A stretch of DNA of 64,000 nt, from the NCBI GenBank assembly GCA_023101885.1, contig JALPQD010000414.1:1156716-1220715 (forward strand), read 5' to 3'. A program made the position numbers and the translations under genes. This stretch comes from Typhlomys cinereus (lineage: Eukaryota > Chordata > Mammalia > Rodentia > Platacanthomyidae). Every line of letters begins with the position of its first letter. The first letter of the stretch is position 1. The notes below the pieces were generated by a model, which was not told where the DNA came from, did not search any database, and was given only the letters and a program-made list of their open reading frames with translations. Shown here piece by piece: positions 1-10,799 of this stretch.

Positions 1-160
1 AACGCTAAAAGAATAAAGAGCCTAATCAACAAATGAATGGATCTGACATATAATAGAAGAGAGACACATGAAAAGCCAAAAGCCATCAACCTCTGTAGCT
101 ATTAGGAAATGCAAACCAAAACTACATTGGTGTTTCAGTCTCAAAACAGCTCATCACATT
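1..160 (+). mobile_element. L1 ORF2 fragment
   Basis: The text resembles the late ORF2 part of LINE-1 (caacaaatgaatgg, then gcaaaccaaaactac), where L1 ORF2 reads through the segment before the terminal repeats. It is cut by the window edge and carries stops. The 3' limit is approximate. Confidence 0.6.
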
Positions 161-1140
161 CCTTGCCCACATTTGTATTTTTCCAGTTTCTGCATAGTTT
201 TAGAATTTGTTGGGATTGAGATCCAAGCAAATCCATGAATTGTGGCTACTTTATATGCTTTTTGTTGAACAAACAGCTCCCCATAGCTCAGATTTCTCTG
301 ATTTCTCCCCAACGGTGTCCGTTAATATTCTCCTCTTGTGCTTCTATTTCCTGGAAGCTTGTGATTTCCTACAGCAGGCTTTGCCACCTGTTTCTTCCAG
401 AGGCAACGCCCCCCCCCCCCCCCCGTCCATCCGCCATCCAGAAGCACACGTAGATTCGTCAATTTTTAGATCTTAGTAATGATAAACATGGCCTAGGTTC
501 ATGAATCTGTTTTCTCTGTTAAGACTGTAAGATGGGGAAATTCTGACTCTATTAGTCTATCTTCATTAGTTGTCTAGGAAAACCTTTAAGAAACAGCTTC
601 CGCTCAGCAATCATTTTCAGCAATAGATTCCATCCAAAGGCAGGAATAATGCTTGAGTCTTCTTGTTCACTATGTTTCACAATAATAATCATTCATTATA
701 ACCGGTATGTTTTCTTTTTCCCTCTCTAAGCACGTATGAACTGAAACCTATTACTAATCCTCGTTTGCCATAATTAGTTCTCATGCATGCTTGTGGACTC
801 TGGCATAGCCCACCACCCACCAGTGGTGACATATTCAGATCAGTTTGAAGGTTCTTAGTCCTGGCCTGCAGGCTGTCCTGCTGCCTCCCTGGGGCAAGGA
901 CAGGTGTGTTGGGATTTCTCTCAGACCTTCTCTTTCTTTGGCATCTGTTCAATAGAGAAGCGCTATCTGATGCAATGTTCATTGCAATGACATTCACCAT
1001 TATTTCCAGGTATTTTTAGAGGTTAAATATAGGAAATTGGATTTTTTGGACATAAAACATGCCATTTACTTTCTAGGTATCAATATCAAGCCAACAGTAT
1101 ACAATATATGAATAAGCTTTTCTTCCTCTTTATAGATCAG
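161..1140. other. non-coding, mostly unique sequence
   Basis: I see no gene and no named repeat. The only simple feature is an uninterrupted run of 16 C at 409-424. Confidence 0.6.
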
Positions 1141-1162
1141 TTTTTCTTTTCTTTTCTCTTAC

Positions 1163-1177
1163 ATGCATGCATGCATG

Positions 1178-1222
<45 letters not shown>

Positions 1223-1470
1223 ATACATCTGTGGGCCTGTGTACAAGACAGCACTTTAGTGTGTGTGCCTGGGGAGGTCCAAGGGTGACATGGGGAATTA
1301 TCCTAGATTGCGCTTCCACCTTACTGCTTTACTTTGGGATTTCTGAGGCTCCACCTGCCAGGGCTGAAATTATCTGCCCTGCATTTTTATGTGGGATCTG
1401 GGGATCTGAACTCAGGTTCTTTTGTTGGTGAGGCAAAGATTTTAACTCCTGAGCCATTCCCCGTCCTAAT
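1163..1470 (-). mobile_element. S-SINE copy, minus strand, with GT tail
   Basis: Read on the minus strand it has the tRNA-like head (gctcaggagttaaaatc near 1440-1457), the GAGTTCAGATCC-type box B, the CCTGGCAGG middle and the AATCTAGGATAATTCC block, then a CA tail seen as (GT)n at 1181-1220. An ATGC run at 1163-1178 lies at the tail. Pyrimidine-rich flanks at 1146-1162 (cttttcttttctcttac) and 1471-1486 look like an imperfect target-site duplication. Confidence 0.85.
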
Positions 1471-1689
1471 CTTTTTTCTTCTCTTACCACATTGACTTAA
1501 TCTTGTAGAATGTTGTTGATTGTCATTATAAGTGTTTCTTGTTCGTAATACTCATTTTTAATAATCGAAAGACAGAAAAAAATAGTTCTGCTCCCTATTG
1601 CTCCTTAAAATTGAAGGGACTTCCTGCTTTAGGTATTTGTCAACTGTGGCCTCTAGATCAAATCTCCCTTTTTAAATTTTATTAATCTC

Positions 1690-1985
1690 GTGTGTGTTTG
1701 TGTGTGTGTGTGTGTGTGCACGTGTGTGCGGTGTGTGTGTGTGCGCGCGCACATGTGTGTCAGAGGGCACTGTGTATCCTTGTGGAGGACCAAGGGTGAC
1801 TTCAGGAATCATCCTGGATTGCTTCTACCTCTTTTTTGCTTCACTTTGGGATTTCCCAGGCTCTGCTTTCCAGAACAAGGACAGACCACCTTTATTTCTA
1901 CCAGTTGGATCCATCCAATATCTGCCTCATGTCTGTCTACTTGAAGCCAGATTCTTAACCCCGAACCATCTCTCCATCCCTCCCC
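1690..1985 (-). mobile_element. S-SINE copy, minus strand
   Basis: Starts on + with a long GT/GC tail (1690-1755), then gagggcactgtgtatcc, the block aatcatcctggattgcttct and a degraded head ending ccgaaccatctctcc. It is the second adjacent insertion of the same family in the same orientation. Confidence 0.85.
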
Positions 1986-2089
1986 TCCCCTTTTGATGGC
2001 CCATGAGCAAAGAATGATTTACATTTTTAAATGATTGATAACTGTCCAAATATATTTTATGACACAGAGAAAATGTATGAATTTTAATG

Positions 2090-2215
2090 TCAAAAAAAGA
2101 AATTTTATGGGAACACAGCCATAATCATTCATCTGTGCAGTACCTGTTTTGCTTTCATTCTGTGGTGGCAGAGACCATGTGACTTGAGAAGCTGAAGCAT
2201 TCATCAGTTCCTGCC
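2090..2215. mobile_element. probable hAT-type DNA transposon fossil
   Basis: The run attttatgggaacacagcca, then cattcatctgtgcag, a gctttcattctg-like stretch and ggcagagaccatgtgac, resembles a widespread mammalian non-autonomous hAT element. Family name not assigned; identity is by remembered pattern only. Confidence 0.4.
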
Positions 2216-3245
2216 CTACCTGCTCACAGGGTGTTGGTGTTGATAGACTAGTAGATTCAGCTAGCTTAAATTGCTTCTGCTTCGACTCAGCTTGCAAGCT
2301 GTTCCCTTCCTTTGTGGTTCTGGAGGGTCTTGATATTTCAAGGGCTCGACTTTGCTCTGGGAATGTATCTTGCTTGGGTATCAGGATTGTGCTGGCCTCA
2401 GAAGTGAACAGGGGATCATTTCACACACGGCCTCTGAAAATATTTAGATAGCATGACTACAAAGAGATTGAACTTAGCATCTATTAAGAATAACTTTTAA
2501 TCATTGCTCTTTTCACATCTTTCACCAGGCCTTGAATAAACCTGAGCAAATATCGTCCAAATTTCCAAGAATTCTCAGATTATCTACTGTTTTCTTCTAG
2601 AGTTGCCTTTAGTCTTCTCAGCATTTGAAAACAGACCCGTCTTTGTTATTGGTAGGCAGTTACACCTTTCTCTTTACTGTCATGGTCAGGCCTGTGAGAG
2701 GCATATCCAACTTGGGGTCATTTCAATAAGTCAATTTAAATATGCTAATTAATCCTAAGGATTTTTCTGGTTTCTACTTCCTTCGATTTAATTTTGTGGT
2801 TCTTTTGCAAGTGACATAACTATCCAAATACATTTTTATTGATGAGTCCAGCTATCCATGCTTTCCTTGATTTGGTGCAGTCCATGCCTCATTCTGTACA
2901 GTCTAGTTTCTTCTTGTGTGACGCTACCATTTTCAGTATCTCCAAGCTGCCTATCATTGCAATTTTGATTTTTCAGCCAAAAGAATATTGAAAGGCATCT
3001 TGTTTTATCTATTCCTTAATGATGCCAAGGAGAGATTTGAACTTTTCTGGAAATTATTTACTATGCAGACATATGTGTATGGTATTTGCTATTGTTTAGA
3101 GTGTAAGATTTAACAGTTTTATCTCCTATCTGGCAAGCATGCTACAACCAGCTGCCATTGTAAAGGCCTGGAACTCAATGCTGAGTGAACACTCACTGAC
3201 CTTCCCTGCCACTCTCCTTATTTCTCTCACCATTGGCTCAGAGTA
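2216..3245. other. non-coding, no recognised element
   Basis: AT-rich unique-looking sequence. No convincing coding frame, RNA gene or repeat is seen. Confidence 0.5.
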
Positions 3246-3249
3246 AAAG

Positions 3250-3640
3250 AGTGTTCTTTCCATGGAGAAATGTCAAAATATGAATTCAAAAACTTACCCA
3301 AAAAAGTCTACCACGTGACCCAGAATTCTTTTTTATGAATTTATCTTGAAAAAAATCCCAAAACATACCTCCAAATCTAGGCACATGGATGTTTGTTTCA
3401 TGGTTATTTATAACGTACAAAATTTGGAAAGAACCAAAATGTTCAAGTTAGCAAAGGAAGGGAAATAAATTTTGTTATGTTCATGTGATGAAATACTAAA
3501 CTGTCATGAAAAATTGTATCCCAAAATAAAAATAAAATAAGAGAATGCTGATGATGTTTTAAATGAAAGCAGGTGGATCGCAAAAGCCTGTGCTGTCAAT
3601 ATAACGTAAGGCTGTGTTCTTGTTTACTGGAGTGAAAGTC
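3250..3640 (+). mobile_element. ancient L1 ORF2 3' fragment
   Basis: The order of blocks (accacgtgacccagaattct, then ggttatttataacgtac, aatttggaaagaacc, catgtgatgaaatact) follows the C-terminal ORF2 coding region of an old mammalian L1. Stops and indels mark it as a decayed copy. Confidence 0.75.
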
Positions 3641-4310
3641 AGGGCTGCCTGCCAGTTGGAGGCTGATTTTCTAGAAATGAGAATTGGTGGAAGGAGATAG
3701 TGTTTAGCACAGGGACTTTGAGACTTGAGAAGGTAGAGGAACCATCAGCTCAAAGTTCCACCTTAAGAGACACAAAGGGCTTTTGAGTTCTACCTTAAGA
3801 GACACAAAGGGCTTTTGTAAGGAGGGAAAAGGGGACCCAGGCAGAGAGACCATGTGCTGAGTAGGGTCTCCTCATTCTGGGTGGGTGTCTCCTTTCTACA
3901 ATGGAACTCAACTTCCTGGGACCAACTCCTGTAGTTCTTTTTGAAAAATGTATCACTTTTGCTGCAAGTTAAACTTCAAATCAATTTGCAGAACTAAAGG
4001 CTAAAGGCAGGAGGGGTGTGGGCATGATATTCTAAAGGTCACTAGATGTTCTGGTCCAGTTACTCTAAAGAAAGATTTGGCTGTGGACGTCTCATCTGTA
4101 TATGTGGGGCTGCTCTTTAGCATTCAGAATTCTTGGCCAAAAAGTAGAGAACACAAATCTTGCAGAAGAATTAGGGAAGGGCAACAGCCTGATGGGAAGA
4201 TGAAGGGGGGCGAAGGACAACGATAGAAGAGGGATCCAGTTATACCCCTGTTTCTGGATTATAACATGTTGGGTGACTTTTGTTTAGTGCATGCTTATTG
4301 ACACTCATAG
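3641..4310. other. non-coding with a short tandem duplication
   Basis: Apart from the 32-bp tandem pair at 3754-3817 nothing is recognised. Confidence 0.5.
3754..3817. repeat. 32-bp tandem duplication
   Basis: Two adjacent 32-bp units, 3754-3785 and 3786-3817, each agttc-acc-ttaagagacacaaagggcttttg, differing at one base (c to t). Confidence 0.95.
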
Positions 4311-4470
4311 ATTAAACATCCATGTGTAAACACCACACAAAAACATACACCACATAGGCACAACACTCACATAAACACACACGCACACCACATGTAAACA
4401 CACTACACACACACACACAAGCATGTGGGTGCCCGAGTATGCACATACACATACACACGTGCACACACGT
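4310..4470. repeat. degenerate CA-rich low-complexity tract
   Basis: Interrupted (CA)n with cacac, cataca and acgcac variants; the longest pure CA run is near 4404-4419. Open frames crossing it are artefacts of composition. Confidence 0.85.
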
Positions 4471-4639
4471 GGGTACCTCTAGCATAAAGTACAGAGGAGG
4501 CACACAGGTTATGGATTTAGCAGATTGTACAAATTTGGCCAGCACAATGAATTTTAAGCTTAGTAGCAATGACCTTTTCAAGGTTTTGGCACCTGGATTC
4601 AGACAAATTCATTCCCAAGGGAAAGTCACTGCATGAGGA

Positions 4640-5120
4640 CGCTGTCAGCATGACGCAGTCAATTCAGCCAACCTCGCTTGAGCGTCTCAAGCTGAACCTG
4701 ATATTTTGGTGGTGATTTAGCAGCCAGCATTCAGGATCCAAGTGCCAGAGAGAGTGACTACGGCCCTTGCAGCTCCCAGCAGGTGTGGCATTAAGGTGCA
4801 GCACAGTCTAAAGACAGGTGACATGGTCACTCTGACACACTGTTCATCCTTTGGAAAAATTATAAAATGCCCTAAGTCTGTTCTTTTCCCTCTGTAAAGA
4901 GGGAGACAAACAGTCTGTAGCTTCTAGAGTTGCAGCAACCCTGTAATATACAAACACTTGGCACAATGCCAGATACTGTTAAAGACTTGAAGACTCCGTG
5001 GTAAGGGCTGCTGTCAATCAACAACCACAAGCTCACGGTGCTCTGGAGGACTCTTGTCAGTGTTCGGTAACTTTACAAACTTTAAATGTATTGTTTCACC
5101 CCTGGAAGCCTTATTTCCAA
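4640..5120. other. non-coding, no recognised element
   Basis: Unique-looking sequence between the CA tract and the B1 element; nothing supported. Confidence 0.5.
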
Positions 5121-5127
5121 GAGAAAA

Positions 5128-5235
5128 CAGAAATGCCAGGGGCATGGTGCCCACAATCCCAGCATGCAGGAGGCTGAAGCAGGGGGAGCCCAAAGGCAAG
5201 GCTGGTATTGCTTTGATCCTGTCTGGAAAAGGCAG
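5128..5235 (+). mobile_element. B1 SINE fragment
   Basis: Contains the 7SL-derived B1 core: ggcatggtgcccacaatccc, agcatgcaggaggctgaagc and a diverged 3' part ending gatcctgtctgg, followed by an A-rich tail that runs into the GATA array. B1 is rodent-specific. Confidence 0.75.
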
Positions 5236-5335
5236 ATAAAAATGTAAGTAGATAGGTGACAGATAGTGGACAAACGGAGAGATGAGAGAAGGTAGATAGA
5301 TGGTGATGGCAATAATAAGATAGATACATGATGAT

Positions 5336-5402
5336 AATGATAGATAGATAGGTAGATAGATAGATGGATGGATGGATGGATGGGTGGATGGATGGATGGA
5401 TG

Positions 5403-5469
<67 letters not shown>

Positions 5470-5491
5470 GATAGATAGACAGACAGATAGA
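5336..5491. repeat. compound GATA/GATG microsatellite
   Basis: A tetranucleotide array of gata units with an internal block of ggat/gatg units (about 5364-5404), then more than 15 pure gata units (about 5404-5468), then imperfect gata/gaca. It grows out of the tail of the B1 copy just upstream. Confidence 0.97.
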
Positions 5492-5499
5492 GCAAGAGA

Positions 5500-5983
5500 G
5501 GTAATAGTAAAGATGACTGGTAGATGACAGATGTTAGATTATATACTATGGATAGATTAATATATCGATAGAGCTAGATGATAAATTGATAAACAGATAA
5601 TGGAGAGCAGATGATAGTCCTCTGTATAGTCTTGAACTTCATCTAGTATTTGTTGTAAATGACAGATCATATGTTCTGACCTAATCCTGATGGTTTTTAA
5701 GCATGCTTTAGTAATAGAATCCCGTAAGAGGTTTTTGACAGAACATAGTGTATACAGTTGTTCTTGTGTCCAAACATGCTTATTATTAGCATTCAAGAAT
5801 TTTGTTTTCCTCTTGATGATCTGAGTGATGTGTCACCTCTTTTCTATGTCTGCTTTGAACTCCTGGGACACCCGCCTTTATGCCATGTTCACCAGAGATC
5901 TAGCAAGCAGGGACAGAGGGTGTAGATCACATAGCCTAGAAATTAAAACATGTCTTGGGCGTCACGCTGGATTCAAATCTTAA
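5500..5983. other. non-coding, no recognised element
   Basis: Sequence between the GATA array and the L1 insertion; no gene seen. Confidence 0.5.
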
Positions 5984-5999
5984 TTCAGCCATGCTCTTT

Positions 6000-6584
6000 T
6001 TTTTTATACATTTTTTATTATTATTTCCGCTCATACAAACTTAATAGGTACACCAGTTCCCTCCCTCCCTCCTCCTCCCCCCGAATCCCCTGTTCCCCCT
6101 CCCCTCACCTGTCCCTCCCCATCCCCCAGTGCCTCCCTCCCAATCCCCGGAGCATCCTTTATTGTGCATGCCTGACTCTCCTCTGGGCTCTCCTCTCCGA
6201 TGACATACAAGGACCCAGTGGCATTTCCCTGAACCCTTTCCTGTGTTCCCCTTAAGCATAGGAACACTGCTGTGGCTGCCAATCCCTTGCCGCCAAGGAT
6301 CTTGGTGCCTTTAGCAGATGCTAGACTTTGTGAGGTCAATAGTGTGTTGGACATTGCGCAGGTCATGCAAAGCCCAATTATGATTGCTTCGGCCCTAACT
6401 TGTGTGGAGTATCTTGCAAATCATTGCTCCTCCCATCCTTTTGCTCTTACACTCTTACCGCCCCCTCTTCTGCAAATGTCCCTGAGCTTCAGGATGGGGA
6501 GAGATTAGTCTGGCCTAGTTCTAGGTGGTTGATATAGAGTCTCTGAAGTTCTGATTGTGGTTCGTTGATTTTCTTTTGCAGTTT
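6000..6584 (-). mobile_element. 5'-truncated young L1 3' end, minus strand
   Basis: Reverse complement of the L1 3' UTR found again at about 56900-57514: poly-T start, ttattattatttccgctcat, a C-rich tract at 6058-6130 (polypurine tract of the L1 sense strand), cttaagcataggaacactg, and ttgattttcttttgcag at the 5' end. Flanks ttcagccatgctcttt (5984-5999) and ttcagccatgttcttt (6585-6600) are a 16-bp target duplication with one mismatch. It lies antisense within the Adra1a intron. Confidence 0.93.
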
Positions 6585-6600
6585 TTCAGCCATGTTCTTT

Positions 6601-7020
6601 ACCTACAGATGAAACTGCTTAAGATCAAGTTCTTTGTTTATGAACTGCCATTGCTGGTATGTTCACAGTGGGTTGTCAGTGAGATTGAACAGGACATTGT
6701 TTGCAGAATATCTTATGTGATGTCTGACACATAAAAAAATGTCAAGAGTGAAGTATTCATGAATAAATATTAGACATATATAATGTGAAAACTACAATTT
6801 CTGTCCCAACAAAATTTATATGGAGAGAGGACATTGAAGAAATCATTACAATAATCATAGAGGAACAAATGTGGCCGATGTTCTAAGTGGAAAACAAAGG
6901 ATTTTTTCCAAATGCTTAACATAACAACCCTTGTTGTGCCCAGTCTGGACTGTGGGTTGGCACAGTCCCTGAGAAACTGGATTCTAAAGAAAAAAATAAT
7001 GAGAAGTATGCCAGTCAGAT
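6601..7020. other. non-coding, no recognised element
   Basis: AT-rich unique-looking sequence between the L1 copy and a family A repeat. Confidence 0.5.
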
Positions 7021-7445
7021 ACACAGGTGTTAACTTGACAGTCAGAGGCTGAGTTCTGGGTACATGTGGGAGGAAAGAGCAGTTAAGGCGATCTTCAAGC
7101 AAACCTGCAGAATATCTAATGCAGGAAGACCCAGCCCGTGGCGGGTGGCATGATTCGCTGGACAGGTGGAGAAGATGAAGGGAGCTGGTTCAGTGGTTTG
7201 GCATATAAATCAACATGGTTTTTTGTATTCTTGGTGTCTGGCAAGCAATGAGGTTTGTTCCTCTCTCAGTAATCCCGTGGTGAGTATGATCAGTTCCCTC
7301 AACCTCCGATGTTGGTATGAATTCTCTTGCTGAGCTGGACTTTATGTACTGTCATGTGAAATCCAAAGCGAGAATAAAAGCCCCTTGTCCCTCAGCTATT
7401 TGGTCTTGAATGTACCAGCACTATGCAGGCAAACAGCAAGAGAAA
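7020..7445 (+). mobile_element. family A interspersed repeat, plus
   Basis: Begins aggtgttaacttgacagtca, includes gacccagcccgtggcgggtg, a gatcagttccctcaacctcc block, and an AATAAA near the end (gcgagaataaaagcc) before a caatgcagg-like terminus. The same order of blocks recurs at 9540, 41545 and, inverted, at 23567, 43345 and 48160. Probably a non-autonomous rodent element; class not certain. Confidence 0.7.
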
Positions 7446-7633
7446 GTTACTTCCCAGTGGAGATGGTGATACAAGGAGGAGAGAGGGGGTGAAGGTCCTG
7501 AAGCAGAGAAACATCCCACAAATCAAGGGAAGATCAGGGTGACCAGAGCAGGAGCCGAGATGTAGTACAACACAGGACAGAGGCGAGACCACGTGATATG
7601 GCCCAGCAAGTTCAGTTTGGATACTGGATTTCG

Positions 7634-7929
7634 GGGGGGAGGGGGGGTTCTGTTGTTTTGTTTCTGCGTGCATGTGTGTGTGTGTGTGTGAGAGGGCACT
7701 GTGAATCCCTGTGGAGGAACAAGGGTGACTTTGGGAATCATCCTGGATTGCCTGGATTGTTTCTACCTCCTCTGATTCACTCTGGGATTTCCCAGGCTCT
7801 GCCCACCAGGGCCAGAAGTATAGACTGCCATGTTTCTGCCTCGCATTTTTATGTGGGACCTGGGATCTGAACGCAGGACCTACTACTTGTGAGGCAGAGT
7901 CTTAACCCCTGAGCCATCTCGCTAGTGCT
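7634..7929 (-). mobile_element. S-SINE copy, minus strand, with target duplication
   Basis: Minus-strand copy: G-rich and (GT)n tail, gagggcactgtgaatccctg, aatcatcctggattgcc, ctctgcccaccagggcc, tgggatctgaacgcagg and head cttaacccctgagccatctc. Flanks 7619-7633 (ggatactggatttcg) and 7930-7944 (agattctggatttcg) match at 13 of 15 bases, a target-site duplication. One internal 10-bp piece (cctggattg) is duplicated. Confidence 0.92.
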
Positions 7930-8199
7930 AGATTCTGGATTTCGTCTCAGAAAATGGCACATTAGCAGAAAAGCCCCCAAATTGGAATTGCCATTCTTAA
8001 AAGATGATCCTGGGAAACAGAAGGTGATACGTGCATTCAGAAGGCTGGTGGGGAAACTCTTGGTGACAGGTGTGGTGGCTGGATGGAGACCATGACTGGA
8101 GTCTGGGGAGATGAGGAAAGATAGGGCAGGACTGGGCTCACAGTCTACTGGAGAGGTCAAGCAGGCTCAGGACGACTGATGTTAAAATGTTCATTATCA

Positions 8200-8335
8200 T
8201 GACAAACAACTGAGAAAAGCCATCTTGAGATGAAGAATTTATTTTGGCTCATGTTCTCAGAGATTTCGGCCATCACAGTGGGGAGAACAAGATGCAACAG
8301 AATTGTTCCCATAGCAGCCAGGAAGAAAAGAGGCT
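8200..8335. mobile_element. family B repeat fragment
   Basis: Carries gaagaatttattttggctca, a ttctcagagatttcggccat block and catcacagtggggag, the shared start blocks of family B. Truncated. Confidence 0.5.
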
Positions 8336-8499
8336 GCATGTGCTGATTTTCTCTTTGTCTCTTCCTTTTACTATTTTAGTGTAAATGTGTGTCAGGGGTG
8401 CATCTATGTGTGTTTGTTTGTTTGCATGTGAGTGAGGCACATGTATGTGTGCAGGTATACATACACATGAGGCATGTGCATATGCAGGTCCAAGGATGA

Positions 8500-8855
8500 T
8501 GTATCTCTGTTGCTATGAGACAACCCCTGAAGTCAAGCAACTTAATGGGAGAAAAGGAGATTTATTCAGCTTACAATCCAGAGGGGCGATACAGTTCTTC
8601 CAAGATGGGGGAGTTTGCAGGGGGAAGCAGCCTAAGTCACTGCAGACATCATGGAGGTTGAGAGCTGCTGTAAGCTCAGGAGCAGACTAGTTGAAACAAA
8701 GTGGGGCTAACAAGCCTCAAAGCCTGCCCCCTGTCCCATGCCTTCTTCTAGCAAGACTCCACCTCTTAAAGGGGCCATGACCTTCCCAAACAACCAAAGA
8801 TTCAACACATGAGCCTATGGGAAACAACTCATATTTCAAACCATAATAGGTGATA
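8500..8855. mobile_element. family B interspersed repeat
   Basis: Blocks in order: ttgctatgagacaacccctg, caacttaatgggagaaaagg, agatttattcagcttac, gcaagactccacctctt, cacatgagcctatgggaaac and catatttcaaaccataatag. Starts like the reverse complement of the family A end, so the two families share a terminus. Family name not assigned. Confidence 0.65.
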
Positions 8856-9198
8856 TCAGGACTGATCCTCAATGCTCACCTACCTTCTTGTTTTGAGGTT
8901 GGGTCTCTAATTAAATCCAGAGCTTGCCAAGAGGTTAATCTGACCAGCCAGCTTGTTCTGAGTAGCTGATTTCTAAACCGCCAAAATCGAAACAGAAAAC
9001 AAAATAAGTGCCAACTGTTTTTACTCTTGCCGGGGGATGGATACCCTGGAGTCTTTGCTGAATGCAGCTGTTCCCAGCATCATCCAGAAAGCACTGCCTG
9101 TGGCTAGCTCAGGCAAACTGAAGGCAGTCCCCCAATTGGAGCAAATATCAGTTAATGTTTCAGAGGGGGATCCCCACCTTAGGAAATCCCTTTAAAGG
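8856..9198. other. non-coding, no recognised element
   Basis: Unique-looking sequence; nothing supported. Confidence 0.5.
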
Positions 9199-9199
9199 A

Positions 9200-9365
9200 T
9201 GACTGCTAGACTAGTGAGTAGTTCAGTGGGTAAGGCCTCCTCTCACAAACTGGGTGACTGGAGTCTGATCCTCAGAAGCCCCCACGGTGGGAGAAAAGAA
9301 TCAACGTCCAAATGATGTCCTCGGACTTCCACCGTGCCCCAAGGCATGCCTCCTGGGCTCTCTTC
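9200..9365 (+). mobile_element. B3-like SINE, diverged
   Basis: gtagttcagtgggtaaggcc, gagtctgatcctcagaagcc and cccacggtgggagaaaag follow the B2/B3 order of rodents. The tail is pyrimidine-rich. Confidence 0.6.
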
Positions 9366-9539
9366 CTCCCTCTGCCCTTACTTCATTCCTTCTTTCACCT
9401 CTTCCTTCTTCCCTTTCTGTCAAGTAAATTGATCAATTAAATATTTCAACACATGGCTACTTTTGTTACAGAAAAATGGCTTCCTGGACCTGGCATTAGC
9501 TCTTTTGAGACAGCCTTGAATGCCACCATCTCTGTCATA

Positions 9540-9960
9540 GTCAGGCACAGGTGTCAACTTGATGGTTGAAGGTTCAAGCTCTGGACACATTTGTAGGAAT
9601 TGGTGGTTGAGTTAAGCCCAGAATGAAACTGTAGGATATTGTCTAGTTGATGGGACAGACCCAACCCATGGTAGGTGGAATTCAGCCTTGGACAGGTGAA
9701 TAAAGTATAGGAAGCTGGTTGAGGAAGTCAGCATCCTTGTATACACTTGGCCAGACATGCTGGTCTGGAAGTAAGACTTGTCCCTCTCTCTGCTGCTATA
9801 TGGATATGGCGTGACCAGTTCCCTCAGTCTTTTGGTGATGGTGCATGCTCTCTTGCCAACTGGACTAAAAACTGCAACCAGACTGTTGTAAGAGAATAAA
9901 ACCTTGTACTCTTAAGCTTTTTGGCGGTAATTTTTCAGCAACAATGCAGGTGACTGCAAC
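9540..9960 (+). mobile_element. family A interspersed repeat, plus
   Basis: Starts caggtgtcaacttgatggtt; contains gacagacccaacccatgg, cgtgaccagttccctcag, a gagaataaaaccttg AATAAA block and caacaatgcaggtgac. Same block order as 7020-7445. Confidence 0.7.
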
Positions 9961-10169
9961 AGTCTCTGTCTTATATGTCCACTCTAACCTTCGAGCATCT
10001 TTATTTCTATCTCCAGTACTCTGGGTTTAACCAAACTTTCTGAACCATTATCCTCACTACCACTGAAGACTCTGTAAATGCAGGAGTGGTTTCTGCAGCC
10101 ATAAGAAGCTTTTAAATGCTCATACTGCTGCCAAACTTATGTTTGTTCCTTAGAATTAAACTCTGAGGG

Positions 10170-10720
10170 GCTGGAGAGATGACTCAGAGATTGAGACGTT
10201 TCCTTGAGAACTTAAGAAAGATATAAATATACAGTGGAAACCGTGGGGACTAAAGCTGGATGAGTGAAGGGAAGTGCCCCCTATCAGTGGGGTAGCCCAA
10301 AGAGAGGCAGCTTGGCATGCCACAAGAGGCCTGAACCCCCACAAGAGTAGACAAGTCAGAGGGAACCCTGGGGTCCATAGATGCAGACAGGCAGGAGGAT
10401 TGATGAAGGGATGGGAGGAAGGGGAGATGGAGGGAAGCAGGGAGCAGTACTCGATATGCTTGTAAAACTAGAAAAATAAAATAATAATTAAAAATAACAA
10501 AAATAAAATCAACATGCAAAAAAAAGACTCTGCCTTGTAAGCAGAAGGTCCTGAGTTCAGATCTGAGGTCCCATGTGAAAATACCAGATAGACATGGTGG
10601 TGACCTGTATTTCTAGTCCTGGAAGAAAGAGCCTGGGAAACTCTAGAGGAAAGCAAGAAGAAGGTAGCACAATCCAGGATGATTCCTGAAGTCACTCTTG
10701 GTTCTCCACAGTGCCCTCTG

Positions 10721-10765
<45 letters not shown>
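10170..10765 (+). mobile_element. S-SINE split by an L1 insertion
   Basis: The first 30 bases of the SINE (ggggctggagagatgactca and the start of box A) lie at 10170-10194; the rest (gactctgccttgtaagcaga onward) resumes at 10528 and ends in a pure (CA)n run at 10722-10764. The gap is filled by an L1 3' end. The tail block caatccaggatgattcctga is well kept. Confidence 0.85.
10196..10525 (+). mobile_element. short L1 3' end inside a SINE
   Basis: Sense-strand L1 3' UTR: ggggactaaagctggatgag, tgccccctatcagtgggg, cctggggtccatagatgcag, a polypurine tract at about 10400-10445 and A-rich end with several AATAAA-like motifs. The reverse complement of the same sequence is at 44900-45323, which confirms it as a repeat. 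Confidence 0.8.
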
Positions 10766-10799
10766 TTAATTAATCAATGAATTAAGTTTAAAAAATAGT

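Noticed and set aside
5082..5495. 137-codon minus-strand frame of Ile/Tyr/Leu/Ser repeats
   Set aside because: Translation of the GATA array.
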